DNA of 64,000 nucleotides from Casuarius casuarius (Eukaryota > Chordata > Aves > Casuariiformes > Casuariidae), in NCBI GenBank assembly GCA_003342895.1, contig PTFA01000011.1, positions 9,152,778 to 9,216,777 on the forward strand, written 5' to 3'. A model generated the notes under the pieces. The model was not told where the DNA came from, searched no databases, and was given only the letters and a program-made list of their open reading frames with translations. Below, piece by piece: positions 37,101 to 48,200 of the stretch. The first letter of the stretch is position 1; each line of letters opens with the position of its first letter. Made by a program: the position numbers and the translations under genes.

Positions 37101-38882
37101 ATTAAAACATTTATGTTTTACAGTAAGACAGTGTTAAAACTTGAATCCAATAAATCAACAGTTGCTCTACTAAAACTATCACAGTTTATCGTAGAACTCA
37201 GCAACAAATGTAGTAAAGACAAGAAATATTACTATTAAATATTACACTCTTCCGCATGAAGCAGAAGTACTATTCCTTGGCAAAGATGAGTGATGGCCTG
37301 AGGACTTCTGAAGGCTTAAGTGAAATGCTTATTACAAACAAGTGAGGTCCAAAATATATTCATTATTTATATACACTTCCAGCATGTGACGTAGTAATAG
37401 TGTATTAATTACAACTTATAATTTAGATAATTTACACAGAACATAAGCAGAGAAATATAGCCACAAACAAATAAATTTACATAAATAACATCACAATAGT
37501 TCAAAGGCACTTTCTAATGCCTAAGGGGACTAGCAAATTTTAAAGCTCTTTGTTTTGAATTAAATGCTGCACTACGACAGGTTTTCTACTTCTTACAGGC
37601 TGACAGATTCACCAGTCAGGAATAATTATATAAGGCTCTAATGGCTTGACATTGTTAGGCTTGCTAGTGTGGCTTACTGTTGAAGCTTTCGCTCACTTTC
37701 CGTCATAAAACATATTTCAGTAGCTTATAATTTTGCTGAAATTTAAACAATGTGAGTGAATTTTTTTGCCATTCTAGTTGAAGTCTTGTAGAAAATACCT
37801 CCACCATTTCTAAAATGAGGCCAAGGAAAAAGAGGGGTAATGTTTCACCCACTTGAAAGATGTGGTGGCCATTCTTTGAACTGTGATGACACCTGACACT
37901 TTTTAGAGCAGTTTCATAAAATTTGGAAAGAGGGGACCACTGATTTTTGGATTTGTGGATTTGTCTTTTGCTTTTCCTATACAATTCCACACCAATTTAC
38001 ACAAGGCAAAAACTTTTGAAAAGGCAAACAAGATTCCAGTTAACTAAAATATCTGAAAAGTCAAGCTTTGCTGACTAGGGACAAAGCTCTCAGACTTCAG
38101 GACCACACATGTTCTAGGAATGCATCAAAAACTTTTCTCTAAGCTCTTTCTTTTGTTTCTTGCAAAAGTTGCAAGATCTGTAATAAGAAAGAGAAAGAGG
38201 AAGAGAAAGGAATATCATGCCCAGAACTGGGATGCTCTCCCTGCTCCAGTGTGCACTATGCAAACTGTTTATCAGCATGAGATGGAGGTCTCCCCTTGGA
38301 GGTGGGAAGGCTGATGCACAGAATGGCTGAGCCCTAGAGTTGCAGCTGAATTGACATTTCTCTTGCTTTAACATCTAAACATAGTGGTAAGTATGTTTCC
38401 TCTGAAAATCCAGCCACAGATCTGAAGTTGAGCTCCAAAGTAAACTTTAAACTTTGATCTTAGTGTGCCAGCTGGCAAGATCTCTCAGGTGATCTCATAG
38501 GAGAGATACATTAACGTCTGTAAAGCACTAAAACACTAGAATAGTAGATCAGAAAGCCCATCAAGGATGAGTAATCTTGTTGTCAGAGCAGGGTTTTAAC
38601 ACACTGCAGTTCAGTAAAGCCTAGGACCACATATTGACCATTAAAGATGAAACAAAATAAAGTATCAGTAAGGGAGCACTTTTCATTCTGAACACTGAAT
38701 AAAGGTTTGTATGGCCATACATTTTCATGAATTTAAAGATTAGTGTACTGCTAATACATAGATGAGTGAAAGAGGCACAATCTTGATTCTGATGTTTCCT
38801 AACTTCTGAATACTGGATTTTACAAGCTTATTAGTAGTCTTTCTACTTATTCTTCCTACTTATGCTTTTGGATATATTCAAG

Positions 38883-38913
38883 ATAAATGTTCATATTTGA
38901 CATGAACATTTAT
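38883..38913. repeat. Perfect 12-bp inverted repeat (hairpin)
   Basis: ataaatgttcat (38883-38894) and atgaacatttat (38902-38913) are exact reverse complements around a 7-nt loop. No T-run or partner structure follows, so it is not called a terminator or an RNA gene. Confidence 0.9.
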
Positions 38914-39258
38914 GATTCTAGAGAAGTTAATTTGCTGCAGAACTGAAATTGTTTTTCAGCTGGAATCTATAAAAGGAAATATCTCATGTTTGTTTAATCC
39001 CCAAATCAGGCTATTTGGCTTTGTTGAAACGATCTGAAATACTGCTTCCTAAATCAGATAGTAAAACCTTATATTACATTTCTCTTTCAGTAAACTGGCA
39101 TGTCTCTTTTATAAACATCATGGCCATCCCTGATAAGTATGAAAAGCTGCGTTAGAAGAGTATTACTAAGGCTATAAAATCAAGCACTCAGAACAAAAAT
39201 TTGAAGGAATTGCCTCCACTGCTGCTTCACCTGCCATCCCCACTATCTACTTGCAGTA

Positions 39259-39295
39259 CTCTAATTCTACTCTAATTCTAATTCTAATTCTAATT
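39259..39295. repeat. TTCTAA hexamer microsatellite
   Basis: The phrase ctctaattcta is followed by tandem ttctaa-type hexamers for about 37 bp, with one 'ctactc' interruption. The unit differs from the telomeric strand ccctaa at two positions. Confidence 0.9.
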
Positions 39296-41948
39296 AAGTT
39301 CACGTATCAGTATGAGACAAGGTACAGGGAAGGGCCAGAAAGAATGATTGTCATGCTCTCTTTGCTATGGAAGAAAGTAAATCAGCAATGACTCTGCAGC
39401 TTAGAAATGAGAGATATGAAAGAGCTATAGATAATATAATACATATAATCAAAAATGAATATAATAAATTAATAAAATACAATCAAATAATGGCTATAAG
39501 ATTGTGAATGGCATGGAGAAAGTAAAGGAGAAACCATTGTTCACTATTATAATACAAAATCTAGAGGGTGCTCAGTAAAAGAAAGTACTACTCACCCACT
39601 ATTTATACTTAAATGATGAAACTCATTGCAGTAGCATTTTCTATTGTGCTCAGAGTATAAATGAGTAAAGAAGAAATGAGATAAAATCATGAAGGAAAGG
39701 TCCATGAACCACTGTGAAACGCAGGGATGTGATTGGAACTTCTGGTTCAGCAAATCCCAAACCACAGGTTACTTACAGATTAATTACAGATTACAGAATT
39801 TGGAGACTATACTAGGGAAATATTACTCTACATTTTCCCTGTTTCTTAAGCTCTTTCCTAAACTATTACAATTTTCCACTGTCAAGGCAAGATACTGGGT
39901 TGGGGTACTACTGTTGGTCTGCTTGGAACTGCCATATTTACTTTGGCATAATCCTGGAAATAGCTTTCATTTTAACATGTTATAAGTCAAACTGGCTTCT
40001 GAATGAGACTGGTAATACATTCACTTGAATGTTAGAAGAAAATTTCCTCTAACTGAGGAAAAAATATCTACTATGTTCATGAACACAAGGGGTTGTTTTT
40101 GTTGGTTGCTTGACTGTTTTTTCACGATATGCAGCATTTCCATTTCATACATGAAAGCATAGGGATTCTTTTAAGTTGCCAAAAAATCTCACTTTCCTTG
40201 TGATGTGAAAGGGCTAGCTTCTACAGGGTTAAAGACTAAAATCCTTTTGTCACAAGACATGTATACTTTACTGGGTGACTGGAGGAGGCCAGCCCGTCTT
40301 TCTTTTATTTTGCTGTCTATTTATGGATTCACATGAAACAGTTTTGATCAAATGGGTTGTGGAGCCAAGAGGGATCTGAGAGTCTTCTGAAGTCTCTTCA
40401 CAATCAGAAGCCCTGACTCCTCCCCACCATGCTTTCCAGCAGCCCTCACTTGACTGGGAGATGCAGACAACTTACTGGTAAAACTCGCAAGAAGAAATCA
40501 GCCAGGTTCTTGCTCTCTTTTTCTAGGTCTTATAAGAAGTTTTGTTCCAGCAACAGTTAATGTAAGAGTTTAATTCCAACAGCTTTTCTTCTAAGGAGCT
40601 TTGACACCGGGTAGCACTCTACAGCTCTCAAATCCCACATTATGCTTAATGCTCTCTGAGAGGTAGTTTGTATTTGACGTTACTGCAGAGGAACAGGGAG
40701 AAAAAAGATCTGATAGAAGTCATTAGTGGGATTATAAATCTAGCAGAAATAAAAGTCTCACACACTCCAACTGTTTTCTGCTGTCACCATGATTATTAAC
40801 TTCATGATAACAATCAGGTTGTAAGCAAATTTGTAGCCCAGCTAGGGAAGAGAGAGGAATGGACTACAATTTTTTTCTCTCTCATTAAACATTTCAAATA
40901 CAATTGAGAGGAATTTAATATTTCAAAATAAAGATTCAAAAGCTATTTGCTTCAGAGCACCTTATTCTAGCACCACCTCATCTTATTCTTGCTCCCATGC
41001 ATCTGTAATAGATAAATGCATGGTCACAGTTAATACTATAGATCTCTGCTATTTAATAAGTATGGAGTTAATTTAGAGGCCTTTAAAGTGTTTCCTCTTA
41101 AAGCTTCTTTCCCCATCTCCATCCTTGTCTCTTTTTCATTCTCATTCCAGAACTAGCAAAGTCTTTTATTGATGTTCATCATAAACAAAAGTGTAGGGCT
41201 TCCTCCTTTTCAGAAAACATAGAACTACTTATGTGGCTGAAAACCATCACTATGTATCAGGCTCAGTAGAAACCTATTGTGACTGAAGGTCACACCATTG
41301 TTTTACTGTATGCCACAGTTTTTAAGCTGTGCAGCAGAAATCCTCCACTTTTTGAGCATGAGCAGGCAGTTTTAGGAACTGGGAGAGGGAGCTAGTCTGA
41401 GAATAAGATGGTGGGGAGCAGCACCTTGTGAAAGGACGCATTCCCAAATCAGCAAAAGCAGACTGGATGCGTGACAGCAGTAAGACTAAAAGGCTGATTC
41501 AAGCAAGATAAAATAGTTCAGGAGAACCGGGGACGGGGTCTGTACAATTAACAAAGCTGTTCATTATCATGAGCTGAACATACACCATGATGAAAAGAAA
41601 TAGATATGTCATAACCTCAGGATCATTATTTTTTTAAATCCATTGCTAATTTTTGACTGAAGGGCAATACTGCATTAGTGAAATTATTTTACTTCTTAAG
41701 GACGGAACTATTTCCAGTGAAGCCTCACTGAACCAGCTAAGCCTAAGAATAGTTTTTGTTTTGCTTCCTTCAAAACAATAAGAGGTGAGGGAAGGGAAGA
41801 AAAATTCCCACTACCTTTAACAGGGCAAAGATTATACTCTGAATACTGTCTTAACTATCCTTAGGTAGCATGGACTCTGTTTCAAAATTCCACTCAGTGG
41901 TTTAGGAAGAAATTTGTTTAGAATTACTAACTGAACATTAATAGGAGG

Positions 41949-42011
41949 TAAAGAAGAGTACTTACTAGAGTACTCTCTTACTAAAGAAGAGTCTTACTAG
42001 AAGAGTAAGAC
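41949..42011. repeat. 33-bp tandem duplication containing nested inverted repeats
   Basis: taaagaagagt followed by cttactaga occurs at 41949-41969 and again at 41982-42001, a 33-bp period with a one-base indel. Inside are agagtac/gtactct (41955-41961 and 41970-41976) and gtcttact/agtaagac (41991-41998 and 42004-42011). Confidence 0.85.
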
Positions 42012-42814
42012 GCTGTTTTCAAATACATTTCTTCCTTGTATATCATACGTATTTTTTTCAACATTTGGCTAGGCAGGTGGCCAGCAGGCACTGTCAAGAT
42101 AATTTATGTCTCTTGTTTATTTGAATAATTAAAATAACAACAACACTGGAACCCTGTAAATTTTGCACATCACCAGCTTATATAACACTTTCTTGTTCCT
42201 TTTACTCTTGTTCTCCTGCAAAACAATTCCCACACATGAGAAGGAGCCACCAAAGGCACCTAATGATTTACTAAGGCCTGAGGAAGTAGATCTGTATGAA
42301 AGCAACTAATTTATGTTCTGCTAAGCAAGAAGAGGAGCAAACTCCCACGCCAGTTTATGAATCCATATCCTGCCCTTTTTGTGAAAATTGCACATACCCA
42401 TTTCAGCACATCCTCCTTATTCATGTATCTCAGCAGGTACGCATCTCCTCTGAGCTCTGCTGTTGAAATAATGTTTGCACAGTAGTGATCATTTTGCAGC
42501 TTATTGTGACTGCATACACTGTAGGTGTAAATAGACCTAATTCTCCTATTTCTGAAGAACAGGGGATCCATCCCAAAAATTGCAACCAAGAAAAGGGAAG
42601 CAATTGAATTTCATGGGTTCTGAATCTAACTTCAATGCTCATCCTGTAGTAGCTTCTACATGGATGCATTTGCCCACACGTCATTGCCTCTGATGTGATG
42701 TGAGTGAGTCCCTACCTGAAAGAGAAGGAGCTAAACTGTAGCAATTAAATTGTAGCGATTGATTAACCTCCAGATTAATTCCTGTGACCAGTTAAATCCC
42801 CCAAATTCCATTTA

Positions 42815-42890
42815 TTTTGGGCAAGATCCTCAGGTGGTTTAAGTCACATAGCACGACTGACCGTAGTACAGCCAGATTAATTTAGAAGAG
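42815..42890. repeat. Possible 'gatcctcagctggtgtaaatc' palindromic repeat
   Basis: The text 'gggcaagatcctcaggtggt' and 'ttaagtcacatagc' parallels a very common sauropsid repeat, gggccagatcctcagctggt followed by gtaaatcagcatagc. The right half is decayed. Family assignment is from memory. Confidence 0.45.
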
Positions 42891-43136
42891 GACTAGATTC
42901 TTGTTTTTCAGTTACATATTTTCCTTGTCATTGTCTTTTCCACACAGCCTGTGTTTTTTCTGAAATGAGTGTGGTCCATGGACATGTCCCTGCAATGCTC
43001 CAGTGCTACTGGCCTTGCAGTGCAGTACAGATGCATTTGATGAGCATTTTTTTTGGATCCATCTTGCACTTTTTCAAAAAGCATCATGTGTTTTAAAAAC
43101 ATGAGAAAAGAAGGTGACATAATTCAAAGCACCTCC

Positions 43137-43153
43137 TTTTTTTTTTTTTTTTT
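43137..43153. repeat. T17 homopolymer
   Basis: Seventeen consecutive T residues. The sequence beside it does not look like a SINE or a processed pseudogene. Confidence 0.9.
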
Positions 43154-44437
43154 GTATAGGTCTATAAAATAATGAGGATCCTCAAATGTTGTACTCAAGA
43201 GACAGTGGCAAAGTCTGAGGCAATATAAATTGCTTTGTTGATGAGTACATTAGCTGAAAGAAGTCTGTTCTCCTGCTAGGCAGAATTAGTCTGTGCCAGT
43301 ATGGGGGAACCAAACCATTACCATATTAGTCCTCAACACTAGTGGGTAGCATATTAATCTTGGTATTAGTGTTTATGTTCTCAGCTGAGTAATGTCCAGG
43401 ACTCAGAGTTGTAAGGAAGCACATCCCTGTAGTTAGTAATAAAGATTTTAGATTGTCATGTCCACGGAGTTCCTTCTGGCATGTTTTTTTTCCCCTCAAT
43501 ATACATATCTGGTTACTAATAAGAAAAAAATCAATTGACGGATAGTAGTTAATGTGCTACTTGTAACGTGACAGCTTGCTCCCTTCCTCCAACAGGAAAG
43601 TTAGGGTCAGAATTCATGGAGTATTATCAGTCACTCAGTAGCAAGAGTCACAATATTCTGCCTATGTTTTCTGCTGACTCATCATATAACTTCATGTTTT
43701 TCTTTTTAAAAGGCAGTATTTCGAAACTCTACCTATATTTCTTTGGGATAATAAAAGTCCAAAGTAAAATCAGATGTCAGACATAAATAAATTAGATGCT
43801 AAAATATGGTAACTATATCTGACAGCTCAAAAATACATTATTTCTTTGCTGTAGGTCTCAGTAGATTTCTGAAAGAGAAAATAATATTACTTGTTTTATT
43901 ATAAATTGTATTGTGAGATAGAAGATTTTTGTCCTATAGCCCTGGAAATCTCCTTGTATTTCCATTTCCAAAAACATTGTCTTTAGTCTGGGACATTTCA
44001 AGACTTGAATTGCACTTCTTCCAACATATCAATCTAGCAACAAACAGCTTTTATTTTTGGGAAGATGTCTCTATTTTGAGAAGCATGGATGCCATAATGT
44101 TGGAAACCCTGGCACCAACTCTCTAAATTTAAAACAGAGTGCAACAGTCTTGATGTTAAGCTAACTTTTGCTTTAACGAAATATATTTGATAAGCTTCTC
44201 AATTTCTCTTCTGAAATACACGTATGTATAAAAAGAGGACTGAGAAGCACTCAGCTCAGATAACTGGAATGCCATTTCTTTAAGTATTTCTATTTCTGGT
44301 TTTCTGCCTATAGCTCTGCAAAATCTATCCTTTTCAAAGGGCTATTCATGATTAGTTGTTACAGCAATTATCTTAAAATAATTACAAGCCCATTTATTCC
44401 CATAAAAAGTAGCTATAATTCAAAGTTATTTATATAC

Positions 44438-44463
44438 ATATGAGTATATATATGCACTCATAT
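44438..44463. repeat. Hairpin in an AT microsatellite
   Basis: atatgagt and actcatat are exact reverse complements around a 10-nt AT-rich loop, inside a stretch of alternating T and A. Confidence 0.85.
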
Positions 44464-44759
44464 CTATTGATAAATATCTATTCATTCCTAAAGGAAAAAA
44501 ATGCTTCCTATTTCAGTATAAATACACTTCAAAATGTACAAGATGAATTTAAAAATATATATGATTATATAAGACATTAAAAATTAACATTTCAAGAAAA
44601 CCAATGACTGTAAAACTGAACCGTTACCACTGTAATCTGTTTGATTCAGATAAAGAATTTATGGCAAATGCCGGCAAGCGTATAGTTTTGCTAGAAGTGG
44701 CACAGGCACCTTATGTGAGTTCAGGACACTGGTTACTTCATTCTATTAAGGCAGCAATT

Positions 44760-45250
44760 GCAGGGATTAGAGGCTAAGGCTCATTGGAGATGATAGGTAT
44801 TTAGCCATTGCTCTGGCTTGGCTCTGGGGCACGCAGATGGGGTCCCGTGGGCCCCGAGACGCTGAGCCTTTTCCACGGTCGGGCACCAAAGCAGGTGCGT
44901 TTCGCTGATGCTGAGCTCCAAATGAAGCATACCACAGGTGATGCTAATTACAGAAGCTACAGCGATATAAAGGAGAGCGCAGGTTAGTGCTGATGGTGGA
45001 GTGCCAAAGGTTAGTGAAAAGCTGGGTTGTCTGCTGGACCAGGGTAGATAAGAACACACAAGGGCACAGAAATGGATTTGAATACAGCCACTTGTCAGTG
45101 TGCCTTTTAAACTACATTATGCTGCGTATAATGGTGTGCTGTTAGCACTAAAATTGGGAGTCTCCTTTTCTGACTGTACTAATTTATTAACATCAATTTG
45201 TGTCACCGCTTTAGTGCCGCCTCAGTTTCTTGAGCCAAGAAGTAACGCAC
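44760..45250. promoter_or_regulatory. Candidate conserved regulatory element or minor promoter
   Basis: Ten CpG sites lie between 44832 and 44980, against a CpG-poor background. A TATAAAGG box at 44966-44973 is followed by 'gcgcaggttagtgc', which contains a splice-donor-like CAG|GTTAGT. Downstream the block continues as complex unique sequence through 45250. No repeat similarity is evident. The 92-codon minus-strand frame here has no domain. It may be a developmental enhancer. An alternative first exon with a TATA promoter is the main competing reading and cannot be decided from sequence alone. Confidence 0.35.
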
Positions 45251-48200
45251 CAAGTCAGCTAAATTCAGGCTGAATTCCAGTGACTCTAGTTCTTTTCAGA
45301 TAACTATTGCAATCTGCTGGTGTAGCTCTGTATTGGCCACTGTATTGTTTTTCTCCACAAAGAAGGAAAGAAACGCATATAAAATAAAGATGTTTATGAT
45401 TTGGAATAAATTGTAGCTTTACTATTCTTTATTACTGGAAATCAGCCAATTATTATGTGAAAGAATAAAAAAGGGTCATTCGTATCCCATACTGTTAAAT
45501 TTTATATTTAGTGATATGATAAAATGGCCAACTGGGAGAGTGGGTGGAGAATGGGAGGAATGCTAGATTTTATTTATGTCATGTTTATTGTTAGCTATGT
45601 TTATCCTTTTTTGTCAGTTAAAGGGACATTAAGTAGAATTATCTTGGATTTATAGTAAGTAATAAAGCAGATTTCTTTTTCAGTGAATGCTCAATTAGAT
45701 TGAAGTGTACAGTCACAAGTGCAAAGTGTGCATATATTTACGATTTCTTTCCTCAGGCCATCTCCTTGTTCCTCTCCTGAGACTGCAAGAATTTAGAAGA
45801 CTTTGGAGAAAGCAGTGCATGTGTTTACTGTAACATGTGTGAGTCTAATGCAAGACTGGTAAGACTGAAACAGGGATTTGGGGAATCACAAGGAAGAAGA
45901 GAAAGGTGCAAAAAATGCTAGCACCAGACCTCAAAAAACACCAAATGTGTGCTTCTGACAAAAAGTAATGTAAAGAAATATTATTTCAAGAGGGCACCTG
46001 CACTGCACAGTATTTGCAGAGGAAGAATGAAAAAGGCTTTACCCTTTGTCCTGCCATGATTCTCTTGTGCCTAAGAGACGGGAAAGCCTGGAAGTCCTTG
46101 GCAGAAGACACCCAATCTCTGGCTGTGTATCACTCTCTGGTATTTTGCTCAGGCAGGGTTCTGTCATCTAAAGCCGGGGGAGAGATTTACATCCCTTTTG
46201 CTGGCACATGACATCCTTCAAAGTTCTTTAAAAAACATGAAGATATCATTTCCAAAAATGCCTGGTGTCCTTTTTTTTCTTACCTTACAGTTCTGTCCTA
46301 TTTAAGAGAACACCCATGTGAAACAAGGTAAAGGCAAGCAGGATTAAGTTTCATGTTTTTCAACAAGGTTATACCTGCAGTTCAAGGTTTGGGGATTTAG
46401 TCTTTGTTGCTGTGTGTGCTCAAACACAAGATAAAGGAAAAAAAAAGACCAGCAGACTGAATCAGTTCATCTCAAAAGATACTGCAAGGTTTATATCCAA
46501 ATATTGGCTTGGATTATTGGATGCCATTTTTAGATTAGTTGACAAAATCAGTAGCCACGGTTGTCACAAAAAAAGCAAAGGTCCAGATTCATTAAGATTC
46601 ATTTTGTGCTGCCTCTCATGCTACTTTCAACATAATTTTAGACTGGGCTTAGCTTGTTGCATAGAGATTTTCCCCACCCTGCAGGATTCTCTGGTAGCGT
46701 GGTCATTCCTCTTGGCTTCAGCACGGGGAAGCTGCCTGAAAGGAGTTATAGCCAGCAAGCTGCTAGATGTACTGTGATCTTAAGTAACAGTTGGTAATTG
46801 ATAGACCCATGGCTGAGAAATCTGAAAACCTGCTGTCTCTCCTCATTTCTCTTTACTTCGCAGCCGAACATCATTCATGACATATTATTAGCAATGACCA
46901 CATTGTTATAAGTTTTAATTCCAAACAGACTGTTCTTCCTAATAAAGAAGTGTAGATTTTGAGGGCTCTGCTTAGGTTTTATGCCAATGAAGTGTAAAGG
47001 TACAAACATCTCTGCACTTCTATTCATGAATTTTGCAAGATATGTGGGTCCTTCATATGTCTCACATATAGGTGCAATCAAGGAGCTATTCATGAAAATT
47101 TTGTCATGTATACCCTAAATAACTAAAGCAGTAGGATAAATTTTAAAGAAAATCACTTTTGCCACTTCTGCTTGCTTGTTTGCTTTGGGGAAAGTTCTCT
47201 GAAAATCCCTACTGCTGCAGAGTTACCTAGTTCCTAGTTATTTCAAAGAGTGAAACTTGGACTTTTATTATGGCCTGGAGTATAAGTGACTGCAAAACTC
47301 ATTTTGGGGAGATTTTTTTTTGCTAGTATGGAAAGATAATGTTTATTACATGTGAAAATGCTACACATTTGTATTATTCATCAGATACATACCACTCAGT
47401 GGTGAAATCCTATTGGCTTTGTATTTTGTCAATGCAGAAATAACTTTAAAGCTAGTGAGACAAGGAACATAGGCCCAGGTTGTGGTCTTCCAAAATCAGA
47501 GCCAAGGATACTTATGGAGGACTGCATTTGCATTGTCCTAGTGTTAACTCATCAGATACATCTAAAATTAGCAACTACTCAGTACTCCACAAGTTGATTC
47601 CAACTGTCTTTGACTGTCCTCCAAAGAGTCTTTCTGCAACAGGCCATAACAACTATGAATAAAAAAATGGAGAATTGCAGACAAACTTACAGCCAAAACT
47701 AGCCAATATCCATTTTTTATCTGAAGTACCTGTCTCTGCTCTAGGTGTGCCCTCAGGAAACTGCACTGTGGTTGTCCAACATCAGCAGGCGCTTTCCTTC
47801 TGATTATCTCACTTCTTGGAAGTCAGCTCTGCACTCTCTGGCCTGAGTTTTTGGAGCCTCCAACTCCCTCTCTTCTGGGCTTGAGGCACTTCTTTCTCTG
47901 TCATTTGTATCATCTTTTATATCTGTGTGGTTATCTGTGATACCACTCCTGACAACAAACATTGTTTCCTATCATGAAAAGGGGATTAGCTTAATTTTAA
48001 AGTACTGTGTAGCAATGCAAACATATATGTGTGTATGTATGTATATATTGTGTGTATGTATTGTATATATGCACACATGTGTGTATATATAAATGTGTTT
48101 CTATATATTACATAATGTATGTTATGTATATGTACACATATATATGTATGTATATATATGTGCATATACATATATATGCACACATATACATATAACAGCT

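Larger units (their letters stand above)
34131..44759. other. Non-coding unique sequence, no gene recognised
   Basis: AT-rich DNA with small structures only: an A-run near 36531, a 12-bp-arm hairpin at 38883-38913, a TTCTAA hexamer array at 39259-39295, a tandem/hairpin cluster at 41949-42011, a possible palindromic repeat at 42815-42890, a T17 run at 43137-43153 and an 8-bp-arm hairpin at 44438-44463. Open frames are all under 100 codons and lack features. Confidence 0.6.

Noticed and set aside
44966..44996. TATAAAGG plus a donor-like site as a firm promoter and first exon
   Set aside because: The gap between the box and the donor leaves no room for a normal transcribed exon, so it is kept only as a hypothesis in the findings.
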